Origin: an uncultured Helicobacteraceae bacterium
GTDB taxonomy: Bacteria; Campylobacterota; Campylobacteria; Campylobacterales; Helicobacteraceae
Reading direction: 5' to 3'
NCBI GenBank assembly: GCA_910578285.1
Contig: CAJTQL010000001.1
Span: 62,001 to 126,000, forward strand
Length of the DNA stretch: 64,000 bases
This document shows positions 42,260-51,540 of this stretch, in pieces. The notes beneath the pieces are model-generated. The model saw nothing but the letters and a program-made list of their open reading frames with translations, had not been told where the DNA came from and searched no databases. Position numbers and translations under genes: made by a program. How positions within the stretch are numbered: position 1 is the first letter of the stretch; the number at the start of each line of letters is the position of its first letter.

Positions 42260-43471
42260 ATGAAACACAAAATTAAAAAGGTTGTCCTTGCGTATTCTGG
42301 AGGGCTTGATACAAGCGTGATTCTCAAATGGCTTGCCGAAACCTATCAATGCGAAGTGGTTACTTTTACGGCTGATATTGGGCAAGGCGAGGAGCTCGAA
42401 CCTGCACGCAAAAAAGCGCTGCTGCTTGGCATCGCGCCTGAAAATGTGTTCATCAAAGATTTGCGCGAGGAATTTGTTAAAGACTTCGTGTTTCCGATGT
42501 TTCGCGCAAACGCGATTTATGAAGGTGAATATCTGCTTGGCACAAGCATTGCGCGCCCGCTGATTGCCAAACATCTTGTCAAGATTGCTAACAAAGTCGG
42601 TGCAGACGCGATTGCGCATGGCGCAACAGGCAAGGGCAATGACCAAGTGCGATTCGAGCTTGGTGCGTATGCGCTGAACCCAAATATCAAGGTGATTGCT
42701 CCATGGCGCATTTGGGATTTAAACAGCCGCGAAAAACTTCTCAAATACGCCAAAAATGCAGGAATCCCAATTGAAAAACAAGGCAAGCAATCGCCCTATT
42801 CGATGGATGCAAACCTCTTGCACATCAGTTATGAAGGGCAGATTCTCGAAGACCCCAATGCCGAGCCTGACGAATCGATGTGGCGTTGGAGTGTTAGCCC
42901 CGAGAAAGCGCCCGATAAACCCGAAGAAATCACGATTGGTTTTGAGAAGGGAGACGGGGTAAGCATTAATGGCAAAGAACTAAGCCCCGCTGCATTTTGG
43001 GACAAACTCAATAAACTAGGTTGCAAACATGGAATCGGGCGGCTCGATTTGGTGGAAAACCGCTCTGTAGGCATGAAATCGCGCGGGTGCTATGAGACGC
43101 CGGGAGGCACGATTTATCTCAAGGCACATCGCGCAATCGAATCGCTCTGCCTCGACAGAGAAGCAGCACATCTCAAAGACGAGCTTATGCCGCGCTATGC
43201 CGCGCTTATCTATAATGGCTATTGGTATTCGCCCGAGCGCAAAGCGTTGCAAAAGCTCATCAATTACACACAAAAATATGTCAGCGGAAACGTGCGATTG
43301 AAGCTCTACAAGGGCAATGTCATCGTTACGGGCAGAGAATCAAAACACTCACTCTTTAACGCGGCATACAGCACATTTGAAGAAGATGAAGTCTATAACC
43401 AAAAAGACGCCGAGGGTTTTATCAAACTCAATGCTTTACGCTTCATCATCGCTAACAAAGGCAAAAAATAA
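42260..43471 (+). CDS. argG: Argininosuccinate synthase
   Basis: Joins citrulline and aspartate with ATP. 403 residues. The N-type ATP motif VVLAYSGGLDTSVILKWL is at residues 8-25 (in parts), plus HGATGKGNDQVRFE near 114 and GAYALNPNIKVIAPWR. The frame continues upstream, but GGAG before ATG 42260 and the family start MKHKIKKVV decide the start. Likely part of an arginine route with argB. Confidence 0.96.
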   Translation: MKHKIKKVVLAYSGGLDTSVILKWLAETYQCEVVTFTADIGQGEELEPARKKALLLGIAPENVFIKDLREEFVKDFVFPMFRANAIYEGEYLLGTSIARPLIAKHLVKIANKVGADAIAHGATGKGNDQVRFELGAYALNPNIKVIAPWRIWDLNSREKLLKYAKNAGIPIEKQGKQSPYSMDANLLHISYEGQILEDPNAEPDESMWRWSVSPEKAPDKPEEITIGFEKGDGVSINGKELSPAAFWDKLNKLGCKHGIGRLDLVENRSVGMKSRGCYETPGGTIYLKAHRAIESLCLDREAAHLKDELMPRYAALIYNGYWYSPERKALQKLINYTQKYVSGNVRLKLYKGNVIVTGRESKHSLFNAAYSTFEEDEVYNQKDAEGFIKLNALRFIIANKGKK

Positions 43472-43514
43472 ATATTTACATTCACGTGCTAGAATCCTGC
43501 ATTTGGGAGAGAGA

Positions 43515-44480
43515 ATGGAAAAACTAACATATGCAGATTCGGGCGTGGATATTGACGCGGGCAATGCGCTTGTCAAGGCACTCGCGCCGCTTGCACGCGC
43601 AACCTACACACACAATGTCGTGGGCGAGATTGGCAGCTTTGCTGGCGCGTTTGCGATTCCAAAGGGTTATGAAAATCCTATTCTACTCGCCGCGACAGAT
43701 GGTGTGGGGACAAAGCTGCGGCTAGCCATCGATTCTCATAATCTTAGCAGCATTGGAATCGACCTTGTCGCGATGTGCGTCAATGACCTCATCTGCAATT
43801 TCGCCACGCCACTCTTTTTTCTCGATTATTATGCCACAGGCAAACTCGAGCCCGATTCAGCACTTCAGGTGATTTCTGGAATCGCGAAGGGCTGCAAGGA
43901 ATCTGGCTGCGCGCTTTTGGGAGGCGAAAGTGCTGAAATGCCCGGCATGTATGCGGACAACGACTTTGACCTCGCTGGCTTTGCTGTGGGAATCGCCGAA
44001 CGCGAAGAGCTTGACAAGAAGCCCGAGATTGGCGATGTGCTTGTTGGGATTCCAAGCAGCGGCTTGCATTCCAATGGATTTTCGCTCGTGCGCAAAATTT
44101 TGCAAACGACACAACAAAATCAACCCGACATGCAAACCCTGCTTACTCCAACGCGAATCTATGTCCCACTCTTTCTACGTTTACGCAAATATATCAACGC
44201 ACTTGCACATATCACGGGTGGTGGCATTATCGAGAATCTTCCACGTATTTTGCAGCCCAACCAATGCGCGCATATCCGCAAAAGTGCCATTCCAAAACTG
44301 CCTGTTTTTGAATGGCTATGCACATTTGTCGCCGAAGAAGAGGCATATAGGACTTTCAACATGGGAATTGGAATGATTTTGGCTATAAATCAACAATACC
44401 TCGATGATGTGCTTGCGCAATGCGATGGTTGCATTATCGGCGAAATCCAAGAAGGGAGGAAAGGGGTTGTATTGGAATGA
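43515..44480 (+). CDS. purM: Phosphoribosylformylglycinamidine cyclo-ligase
   Basis: Fifth step of purine synthesis, forming AIR. 321 residues. YADSGVDIDAGNALV start, ILLAATDGVGTKL near residue 58, DLVAMCVNDL near 85 and LLGGESAEMPG near 133 are the PurM hallmarks; AHITGGGIIENLPRIL near 230 completes it. GGGAGAG precedes ATG 43515; the open frame further up overlaps argG and is rejected. The SH3 gene follows at once. Confidence 0.95.
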   Translation: MEKLTYADSGVDIDAGNALVKALAPLARATYTHNVVGEIGSFAGAFAIPKGYENPILLAATDGVGTKLRLAIDSHNLSSIGIDLVAMCVNDLICNFATPLFFLDYYATGKLEPDSALQVISGIAKGCKESGCALLGGESAEMPGMYADNDFDLAGFAVGIAEREELDKKPEIGDVLVGIPSSGLHSNGFSLVRKILQTTQQNQPDMQTLLTPTRIYVPLFLRLRKYINALAHITGGGIIENLPRILQPNQCAHIRKSAIPKLPVFEWLCTFVAEEEAYRTFNMGIGMILAINQQYLDDVLAQCDGCIIGEIQEGRKGVVLE

Positions 44481-44526
44481 CACAGCTCCCAACACAATAA
44501 TGATGACGCAATCCATGGGAAATGAT

Positions 44527-45261
44527 ATGAAACAAAAGCCGATGTCCTTCAAGCTCTTGCTGCGCTTGTATTATCTACCATTCTTTATCTTTGTGTTAGG
44601 GTTTGGCTTGTATTATTTTATGTTTCAGCTCCGCACCTATGACATAGGACAAGAGACGAATCCAAACCTCACAGATGAAGCTTTGATTCCTCGTGAGACT
44701 ACACCAATCGCCTCTATGCCCATTCTTGATCCCATCGAGCCTGTGGCAGAACCACAAACATTCATAGCAATATCAACAGAACCGACAGAATCTATCGTGC
44801 CCAAAACTGCTGCGACAGAACTTGCAGCACCAAATCTTGTGAATCCAAATACCTTTGTAGTCGACGTGCGCTCGCTCAATGTCCGCAACAATCCCAAATC
44901 TGGAGCACCCATTATTGCAGCAATTTCGCGCGGCGACATTGTTGAAGTGATGCAGCAAGAAAATGGTTGGGCACAAATCGATGTGAATGGCACAAAAGGT
45001 TATGTAGCAACACGATTTTTGCGTCCACTTGATTCCAATATTGCCCACACTCCCGCGCCCAATGCACCCGAGACTACAAGCACGACATATGAAGTCGTCT
45101 CTAATAGCGTCAATGTACGCGAAGCGCCATCGACACGTGCACGCGTTGTTGCCAAGAAATCGCAAAATGATAGCATTTTTGCCATCGAAGAGAAAAATGG
45201 CTGGATACGCACACAAGAAGGCTGGATTTATAAAAACTTACTAAAGCTCAAAGGAGAGTGA
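44527..45261 (+). CDS. Membrane-anchored double SH3-domain protein
   Basis: A 244-residue protein with one N-terminal membrane span (LLRLYYLPFFIFVLGFGLYY), a Pro/Thr/Glu-rich linker and two bacterial SH3 repeats near residues 105-160 and 185-240, each with a DVRSLNVRNNP or NSVNVREAPSTRARVV start and a GW(A/I) core. Such proteins bind peptidoglycan or act as periplasmic scaffolds. ATG 44527 (GGGAAA upstream) is the likely start; ATG 44500/44503 are alternatives. It abuts aroE (1-base gap), as in H. pylori. Confidence 0.75.
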   Translation: MKQKPMSFKLLLRLYYLPFFIFVLGFGLYYFMFQLRTYDIGQETNPNLTDEALIPRETTPIASMPILDPIEPVAEPQTFIAISTEPTESIVPKTAATELAAPNLVNPNTFVVDVRSLNVRNNPKSGAPIIAAISRGDIVEVMQQENGWAQIDVNGTKGYVATRFLRPLDSNIAHTPAPNAPETTSTTYEVVSNSVNVREAPSTRARVVAKKSQNDSIFAIEEKNGWIRTQEGWIYKNLLKLKGE

Positions 45262-46092
45262 ATGCATTATTTTGTTGTATTTGGGAATCCCATTGCGCAT
45301 TCCAAGTCGCCTATCCTCTATAACGCATTTTTTGAACGTTTGCAGTTGAGCGCGCGCTATAGTCAGTTCTTACTCAAAGAGGGCGAATCGCCTGTGGCAA
45401 CCTTGCGTGCATATGGCTTTAGCGGCGCGAATGTTACGATTCCATTCAAAGAAATTGCGTTTGCCGAATGCGATGAAGTACGTGGCGTGGCGCGCGAGAT
45501 TGGCTCGGTTAATACAATTGTGCGTGAGGGCGACAAAGTCATAGGCTACAATACAGACGCTGAAGGATTCTATCGCGTTATTGCCCAGCGGTTTATCCCA
45601 AAAAATGTCCTGCTCATCGGTGCAGGAGGCAGCGCAAAGGCAATCGCCTACATCTTGCGCCAACATCAGATTCCGACAACGATTGTCAATCGCTCGCAAG
45701 CGCGGCTGCAATCACTCGCAAGCGCGGGCTATAAGACGATGTTAAGTGAGGCTTTGGGCAATGACCATCAGTTTGACCTCATCATCAATGCTACAAGTGC
45801 TGGGCTCACAGACGACAGCTTGCCGCTACCGATTGACAAAATGACCGCCCTACTCAAGACACTCAAGGCACAGCCACAAAGCCTGCTTGTTGATATTGTC
45901 TATGGGCACACAACGCCTCTTTTTGCGCTCGCACAGAGTTTGGAGATTCAAGCTGTCGATGGGCTTGAAATGTTGCTCACTCAAGCCGCACTTGCCGCGA
46001 CACACTTTTTTGACATTATCCAGCCCAATGCAACAACACGCATTGACAAAGACGAAGCCTATCGGATTCTGCGCGAATGTGTACCCATCTAG
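45262..46092 (+). CDS. aroE: Shikimate dehydrogenase
   Basis: Reduces 3-dehydroshikimate with NADPH in the aromatic amino acid pathway. 276 residues. Substrate motif GNPIAHSKSPILYNAF near residue 8, catalytic Lys in GANVTIPFKEIAF near 66, NADPH motif LIGAGGSAKAIAYIL near 120 and ATSAGLTDDSLPL near 180. Stop overlaps the convergent ribE by 4 bases. Confidence 0.95.
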   Translation: MHYFVVFGNPIAHSKSPILYNAFFERLQLSARYSQFLLKEGESPVATLRAYGFSGANVTIPFKEIAFAECDEVRGVAREIGSVNTIVREGDKVIGYNTDAEGFYRVIAQRFIPKNVLLIGAGGSAKAIAYILRQHQIPTTIVNRSQARLQSLASAGYKTMLSEALGNDHQFDLIINATSAGLTDDSLPLPIDKMTALLKTLKAQPQSLLVDIVYGHTTPLFALAQSLEIQAVDGLEMLLTQAALAATHFFDIIQPNATTRIDKDEAYRILRECVPI

Positions 46093-46730
46093 TAGCTCCA
46101 TAGCAGCTGCTCAAGATAGGCAGAGTGCGAAAGTTGTGGCTTTACGACAATATCTGTCATGCTCTGCATACGATTTTTTAGCAAATGCGCGAGAGAACGC
46201 ACAAACATATCCGTTTCGATATGTACGCGCCTGCCTTTAGCAAAAGTGCCAAAGAGTGTATCACGGAATGTCAGTGGAATGAGAGTCAATCGGAATCCTG
46301 TTGCGCTGACTTCGTTGATTGTGAGACTCACGCCCTCAACAGCAATGCTGCCTTTTGGGACAACAAAGCGCAGCGAATCCGAATCGAGGCTCACAAAAAA
46401 ATCAACCCCCACGGCATTGGGACAAATGCTCTCAATCACACCAAGCGCATCAATATGCCCCTGCATTAGATGCCCATCAACACCCTGCCCAAAGCGCATT
46501 GCTGGTTCTAAATGCACTTGACCACAAAAATTTTCGAGCGCCAAACAGCGCGCACTTTCGCTGCTCACCTCGACACTAAAGCCGTCTTTGTGCAGCGCAA
46601 CAACGCTCAAACATGCGCCATTGACGGCAATACTATCACCAAGATGAGGGCGCAAGCCCGAAACAATGCGAAGCAAGCGCGTATCAAAACTCCGCACACT
46701 GCCAATATCACGCACTAGCCCATTGAACAT
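46089..46730 (-). CDS. ribE: Riboflavin synthase, alpha
   Basis: Dismutates two 6,7-dimethyl-8-ribityllumazines to riboflavin. 213 residues with two lumazine-binding repeats, each with a GDS(I/V)AVNG(A/V)CL- or KGSIAVEGVSLTIN-type motif (near residues 35 and 128). MFNGLVRDIG start and AGGGGAA upstream decide ATG 46730 over the long open frame. The deaminase/reductase ribD is at 60 kb. Confidence 0.93.
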   Translation of the reverse strand: MFNGLVRDIGSVRSFDTRLLRIVSGLRPHLGDSIAVNGACLSVVALHKDGFSVEVSSESARCLALENFCGQVHLEPAMRFGQGVDGHLMQGHIDALGVIESICPNAVGVDFFVSLDSDSLRFVVPKGSIAVEGVSLTINEVSATGFRLTLIPLTFRDTLFGTFAKGRRVHIETDMFVRSLAHLLKNRMQSMTDIVVKPQLSHSAYLEQLLWSY

Positions 46731-46790
46731 ATTCCCCTCGATTATCTCTTTTTGGATACTCTTTTGCGCATTATAACACAAGGAAATGTG

Positions 46791-47567
46791 ATGATTGATA
46801 CACATTGTCATCTTGATGATGCAGGCTATACGAATCTTGATGCGATTCTCCACGCAGCGCAACAACAAGGCGTAAGCCATTTTATCATCCCCGCAGCCGA
46901 CCCAAAAGACCTCGCAAAGGCACACGCCATTAGCCACCAATTCGATTGTGTCTATTTTGCTGTTGGCGTGCATCCTAATTGTGCAAAAGATTATGATGAA
47001 CAGCTCTTGCGTTCCTATATCACCGATTCGCGCTGTGTGGCTGTTGGTGAATGCGGGCTTGATTATTATCGATTGTCATCGCATGATGCCGAAACAACCA
47101 AACAGCTTCAAAAAGAGATTTTTGCTGCACAAATTCGCCTTGCAATCGAGTTTGAGCTGCCGCTCATCTTGCATATTCGCGAAGCGTCAGCCGATGTCTT
47201 ACAGATTCTGCGCACATTCGACCACAAACGTTTACGCGGTGTGCTCCATTGTTTCAATGCTGATTCGATTCTGCTTGAACTTTCCGAGACTTTTTATTAC
47301 GGTATTGGCGGCGTGCTGACATTCAAAAACGCACGGCGGCTTGTGCAAATCCTGCCACAGATTCCGCGCGAGCGCCTGCTGCTCGAAACAGATGCGCCCT
47401 ATCTCACTCCCGAGCCACACAGAGGCACACGCAATACGCCCGTCTATATCCCGCTTATCGCACAAAAAATGGCAGAGATACTCCAAACCACAACCGAAAA
47501 TATCAGTACGCTAACTGATAAAAATGCCGATATTCTTTTTGGACTCAAGATGGCTTGTTTGCGTTAA
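46791..47567 (+). CDS. tatD: TatD-family metal-dependent DNase
   Basis: TatD-type hydrolase, a TIM-barrel metal-dependent nuclease with 3'-5' exonuclease activity. 258 residues. Metal ligands in MIDTHCHLDD at 1-10, GECGLDYYR near 89, PLILHIREA near 125, CFNADS near 152 and LLETDAPYLTPE near 200. AAGGAAATGTG precedes ATG 46791. Divergent from ribE and followed by mltD. Confidence 0.93.
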   Translation: MIDTHCHLDDAGYTNLDAILHAAQQQGVSHFIIPAADPKDLAKAHAISHQFDCVYFAVGVHPNCAKDYDEQLLRSYITDSRCVAVGECGLDYYRLSSHDAETTKQLQKEIFAAQIRLAIEFELPLILHIREASADVLQILRTFDHKRLRGVLHCFNADSILLELSETFYYGIGGVLTFKNARRLVQILPQIPRERLLLETDAPYLTPEPHRGTRNTPVYIPLIAQKMAEILQTTTENISTLTDKNADILFGLKMACLR

Positions 47568-47643
47568 AGGCGACTTTAAGCGCATTTGGGTACAATCGCA
47601 CTTTATGCTAAAACTAGACAAAATATAAATTTGGAGAGAGAAA

Positions 47644-48642
47644 GTGAAATGTTTATGCGCCTGTATTTTGAGTGTTGGCTTAGGAATCGCTGCGTTTGAT
47701 TTCCCTAACGAAGGGGCAATGGCAAATGTGTTTGAAAAATTTGATGTACAAGCAGCATTTGCAAACCATGAACTATTTTTATCATTTCGCAACGCAATGG
47801 ACAATGGTTTGCGTGACAGAGTTTTTCTCAAAGGCTATGAGGGGGGCGATCGCTTTATCCCACTCCTCAAGGAGATGATTAAAGAATCAGGAATCCCGCC
47901 CGAGTTTCTCTATCTCGCTCTTGTCGAATCCAATTTCTCACCCAATGCAAAATCGAGCAAAAAGGCAATGGGGATTTGGCAATTTATGCCCAAAACAGCA
48001 AAAATGCTAGGGCTTCGTGTCGATTCGCACATGGATGAGCGGCTCGACCCTGTGCGCTCGACACAAGCAGCGATTGAATATCTCAAGCAGCTGCATGCGA
48101 CATTTGGCAAATGGTATCTCGCAGCGATTGCTTACAATTGCGGTGAAGGCAGGCTGGGACGCGCAATAGACGAAGCTGGCAGCGATGATATTGAGATTCT
48201 GCTTGACGAGAACAATCCCTATATTCCTCTGGAAAGCCGTAACTATATCCGCAAAATTCTCTATGTCTCGATGTTGCTCCATAATGTCGATGCGCTCAAA
48301 GAAAGTAGCTATGAATACCTCCTCAATCGCGGAATCGGCAGCCCAACGATTGCCACAATTGAACTCAATGGCGTGCGCACGCTCGCACAGATTGCCAAAA
48401 GTGCTGGAATGAGTCTTGCGGAATTGCGACACTACAATCCCCACATCAAGCGCATGCAGATTCCGCGCGATGGACGGCGTTATCTCGTGCATATCCCCTA
48501 TGAAAATCTTAGCACTTACCGCAGCAATGAGTTTGAGCGCATGTATGGCAAGAGCACAGCCACAGAGCCACGATTTGTTGGCACATACCCCATCGGCAAT
48601 CAACCCACGCGCATGCGATTCCAATGGGAAACCCAAAAATAA
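47644..48642 (+). CDS. mltD: Lytic murein transglycosylase (MltD-like)
   Basis: Cleaves peptidoglycan strands in the periplasm. 332 residues from a GTG start with GGAGAG upstream. Signal peptide of about 18 residues, then an SLT domain with the catalytic Glu in LYLALVESNFSPNAKSS near residue 95 (in parts), and AMGIWQFMPKTAKMLGL near 112. A short LysM-like end (TLAQIAKSAGMSLAEL, YLVHIPY) binds glycan. -10 box TACAAT at 47591. Leads the run mltD-rlpA-hisB-kdsC. Confidence 0.9.
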   Translation: MKCLCACILSVGLGIAAFDFPNEGAMANVFEKFDVQAAFANHELFLSFRNAMDNGLRDRVFLKGYEGGDRFIPLLKEMIKESGIPPEFLYLALVESNFSPNAKSSKKAMGIWQFMPKTAKMLGLRVDSHMDERLDPVRSTQAAIEYLKQLHATFGKWYLAAIAYNCGEGRLGRAIDEAGSDDIEILLDENNPYIPLESRNYIRKILYVSMLLHNVDALKESSYEYLLNRGIGSPTIATIELNGVRTLAQIAKSAGMSLAELRHYNPHIKRMQIPRDGRRYLVHIPYENLSTYRSNEFERMYGKSTATEPRFVGTYPIGNQPTRMRFQWETQK

Positions 48643-48651
48643 GGAGAAAGA

Positions 48652-49452
48652 ATGCGCATGTTTTTGCATTCATGGATTGGAAGTTTTGCTATCGTATTAT
48701 TCATCACCGCTTGCACAAGCTCGCCCAACGTGCCTGTCGATGCGCCAAGCTCGGGCGCTATCGGCGGGAGCGGAAGCATGAAACCCTACCAAATCAATGG
48801 CAAATGGTACTATCCAAGCGAAGTTGCTGTGGGCACACAAGAGAGTGGGCTTGCAAGCTGGTATGGTCCCGATTTTCATGGGCGCACGACATCAAATGGC
48901 GAATCATACAATATGCACGCAAAAACCGCCGCACACAAGACTCTTCCGATGAACACAATTGTGAAAGTAACCAACCAAAACAACGGACTTAGCACCGTTG
49001 TGCGGATTAATGATAGGGGACCATTTGTTGAAGGGCGCGTGATTGACCTCTCGCAAACAGGCGCACAAGAAATCGATATGATTAAAACAGGTACAGCGCC
49101 TGTAGTGCTCGAGGTGCTGGGCTTTAATGGTGTCATTTCTAATGATAGTGTGCCTTCGCTGCCACAAGTTGTCGTGCAGACACAAGAGTTTCCAATCGGC
49201 AAAGTGCAAAGCTCCATGCCGCTTGGACGATTCCTTGTCCAAATCGGCGCATTTCGCCGCGAGCAAGGCGCGCAAACTTTCAAAAATGCCAATAGTCATT
49301 TCACACCCTACACGGCTATTGTGCGTGAATTTGAGCTCGGCGGAGCGCCCATTTATCGTGTGATGCTCTCGGGATTCAATAGTGCCGATGAAGCGCGCGA
49401 TTTCATTAGCAGCCACCCACAACTCAAAGGTGCATTTACTATCGCCGAATAA
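48652..49452 (+). CDS. rlpA: RlpA-family septal lipoprotein / lytic transglycosylase
   Basis: Peptidoglycan-active lipoprotein. 266 residues; signal peptide with lipobox ITAC (Cys 21). A double-psi barrel domain is shown by GLASWYGPDFHGRTTSNGE near residue 65, YNMHAKTAAHKTLPMNT and VRINDRGPFVEGRVIDLS, with the catalytic Asp in NDRGP. A C-terminal SPOR domain (LGRFLVQIGAFRREQGAQT) targets denuded septal glycan. AAGGAG precedes the start. Confidence 0.93.
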   Translation: MRMFLHSWIGSFAIVLFITACTSSPNVPVDAPSSGAIGGSGSMKPYQINGKWYYPSEVAVGTQESGLASWYGPDFHGRTTSNGESYNMHAKTAAHKTLPMNTIVKVTNQNNGLSTVVRINDRGPFVEGRVIDLSQTGAQEIDMIKTGTAPVVLEVLGFNGVISNDSVPSLPQVVVQTQEFPIGKVQSSMPLGRFLVQIGAFRREQGAQTFKNANSHFTPYTAIVREFELGGAPIYRVMLSGFNSADEARDFISSHPQLKGAFTIAE

Positions 49453-49461
49453 GGAGAGAGA

Positions 49462-50037
49462 ATGCCCACACACTCGCGAAAAACCAAAGAAACAGACATC
49501 ACTGCAACTCTTGATGTCTATGGCAAAGGTATTGCAGAGATTCGGACGGGTGTAGGCTATTTTGACCACATGCTCGAGAGTTTTGCGCGACATGCACTCA
49601 TGGACATATCCCTACATTGCACAGGCGATTTGCATGTCGATTCGCACCACACAATCGAAGATTGCGGGATTGTCCTAGGTGCATTGCTTGCCGATTCTGT
49701 CTATCCAATCGCACAGATTGAGCGCTTTGGTGAAGCATGTATTGTCATGGACGAAGCATGTGTGCAGAGTGTGCTTGATGTGTGCAATCGCCCATTTTTT
49801 GTATGGGACATGCCACGTCTTGATGGCGCGCTTGGAGCATTTGATTGCGAACTCGCCGAGGAATTTTTCAAATCCCTTGCTTTCAATGCACGCATTTGTC
49901 TCCATATTGTGCATAAGCGCGGGCACAATCGCCATCACATCATCGAAGCTGCCTTCAAAAGCTGTGCACTTGCTTTGCGCCGTGCGCTAGCACACAACAC
50001 CCGCGTACAGATTCCAAGCACAAAGGGGCTCTTGTGA
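49462..50037 (+). CDS. hisB: Imidazoleglycerol-phosphate dehydratase
   Basis: Sixth step of histidine synthesis. 191 residues, monofunctional. Manganese-binding motifs HHTIED near residue 57 and HHIIEA near 158 are intact, with GVGYFDHMLESFARHA near 30. AAGGAG precedes the ATG. Inserted between rlpA and kdsC, which adjoin in H. pylori as I recall; its stop overlaps the kdsC GTG start (GTGA). No other his synthesis gene is in the window. Confidence 0.95.
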   Translation: MPTHSRKTKETDITATLDVYGKGIAEIRTGVGYFDHMLESFARHALMDISLHCTGDLHVDSHHTIEDCGIVLGALLADSVYPIAQIERFGEACIVMDEACVQSVLDVCNRPFFVWDMPRLDGALGAFDCELAEEFFKSLAFNARICLHIVHKRGHNRHHIIEAAFKSCALALRRALAHNTRVQIPSTKGLL

Positions 50038-50528
50038 CTAAATTGCTCGTTCTTGATGTTGATGGCACCCTAAATGACGGCACAATCACCTATGACACGC
50101 AAGGCAACGAACTCAAAAGCTTTAGCGTCAAAGATGGACTCGCCATCGCTTCGTGGCTCAAGCTCGGTGGCGATATTGCGATTATCACAGGGCGCGAAAG
50201 CATAATTACAGCAAAACGTGCAAGCGAACTTGGAATCTCGCTCGTGTTTCAAGGGGTGCAAAACAAAGGAGATGTGCTGCTGCAAATCGTGCAGCAAAAA
50301 AATTATTCGCTTGATGAAATCGCTATCATCGGTGATGATGTGAATGATATTCACATGTTCATGCACTCCCGTCTCAACTTCGCGCCACGTGATTGCTCGC
50401 CGCTCATTTTGCCTTATGTAAATCATCGGCTCAAACACAAAGGTGGGCGCGGAGCAGTACGTGAGATGATAGAAATCATCTTGCATAAGGACGGCTTGTA
50501 TGACGACTTTATGGCGCTTTGGCTCTAG
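50034..50528 (+). CDS. kdsC: KDO-8-phosphate phosphatase
   Basis: HAD-family phosphatase giving KDO for LPS. 164 residues. Nucleophile motif VLDVDGTLNDG at residue 7, ITGRES near 54, and GDDVNDIHMF near 101; the small cap-less form is typical of KdsC tetramers. GTG start overlaps hisB; its end overlaps lptC by 29 bases. Confidence 0.93.
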   Translation: MTKLLVLDVDGTLNDGTITYDTQGNELKSFSVKDGLAIASWLKLGGDIAIITGRESIITAKRASELGISLVFQGVQNKGDVLLQIVQQKNYSLDEIAIIGDDVNDIHMFMHSRLNFAPRDCSPLILPYVNHRLKHKGGRGAVREMIEIILHKDGLYDDFMALWL

Positions 50529-51042
50529 TCTCTATCTCTTTTTTGCCTTTTTATTGAGTCTTGTTGGCATCTTTATTTGGCTCATCATGCATGAAACACA
50601 GACTGGTCAATTTGAGATTCCTGTTCCGCTCGAACTTTTCGATTTCACATACTACAAACTCGAAGGTGGCGATATTGCGCTAGAAGCAAAAGCACCTTAT
50701 GCGTTTCGTGATACCGCACACATCGACCATATACACAATCTCTCACTCACTCAATTCCAAGATGGACAATATGACTTTGTCTATGCAGATACAATGCACA
50801 AAGAAGGCGATTTTCTCTTTTTCCCACATGGAATCCTCTATTTCCAAAATGAGAATGGGTCATTATGGAGTGAAAATGGCACATATCACACCATCAACAG
50901 AATCTTTGAAGGCACAGGCGCTTTTTCGCTCCAAGATAGTCTAGGCAGCGTTGTAACGGGCGAGAAACTCTACTATGACTATGGGCTTGGGCTGCTCATG
51001 GGCGATAAAATCCAAAGCCACATTGTATTGGAACAAAAATGA
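50500..51042 (+). CDS. lptC: LPS export protein LptC
   Basis: Bitopic periplasmic link between the LptB2FG pump and LptA. 180 residues with one N-terminal membrane helix (residues 8-30) and a beta-jellyroll body. Short motifs are few, but size, topology and place before lptA make it clear. Overlaps kdsC by 29 and lptA by 4 bases. Confidence 0.85.
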   Translation: MTTLWRFGSSLYLFFAFLLSLVGIFIWLIMHETQTGQFEIPVPLELFDFTYYKLEGGDIALEAKAPYAFRDTAHIDHIHNLSLTQFQDGQYDFVYADTMHKEGDFLFFPHGILYFQNENGSLWSENGTYHTINRIFEGTGAFSLQDSLGSVVTGEKLYYDYGLGLLMGDKIQSHIVLEQK

Positions 51043-51536
51043 AAATCGCTGTGCGAATCTTTGCTGCATTGCTTGTTTGTTGTGCGCATTCCAAAACAAC
51101 AAACGCGATTTCTGTCAAAGCAGATTACATCATCACAGACCAAAAGGCAGGCAAAAGCATCATCAGCGGTAATGTACACATCACAAACGCAACCGATAGC
51201 CTCAAAAGCGATGAAGTAACGCTTTTTTTCGATTTGCAAACGCGCCGTGCATTGCGCTATGAAGCAAAAGGCGCTGTGAATTTTTCGCTGCAAACCGAAG
51301 ATGGACGCAAACTGCGAGGCAAGGCAAACCAAGCCATTTTTATCGTTGCAACCGAAACATATGAGCTATATGGCAACGCCAGCGTCTCTGAAATTGGCAA
51401 GACAAACAGCGTGGAGGGCGAAAAAATCATCGTCAATCGCAAAAATGGCTTTGCGAATATTGCAGGCAACAAAGAAAATGAGGGCAGACGCCCTGCGCGT
51501 ATCATTTTTGAAATCAACAAACAACCCAACAAGTAG
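51039..51536 (+). CDS. lptA: LPS transport protein LptA
   Basis: Periplasmic bridge protein for LPS transport. 165 residues: a signal peptide of about 21 residues, then an OstA-type jellyroll with IISGNVHITNATDSLKSDEV, ELYGNASVSE and a basic Lys/Arg-rich end. ATGA overlap with lptC. The engB gene begins 4 bases later. Confidence 0.88.
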   Translation: MKIAVRIFAALLVCCAHSKTTNAISVKADYIITDQKAGKSIISGNVHITNATDSLKSDEVTLFFDLQTRRALRYEAKGAVNFSLQTEDGRKLRGKANQAIFIVATETYELYGNASVSEIGKTNSVEGEKIIVNRKNGFANIAGNKENEGRRPARIIFEINKQPNK

Positions 51537-51540
51537 CACT

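Noticed and set aside
46731..46973. 81-codon N-terminal extension of ribE
   Set aside because: Overlaps the tatD start on the other strand; MFNGLV with AGGGGAA upstream is the family start.
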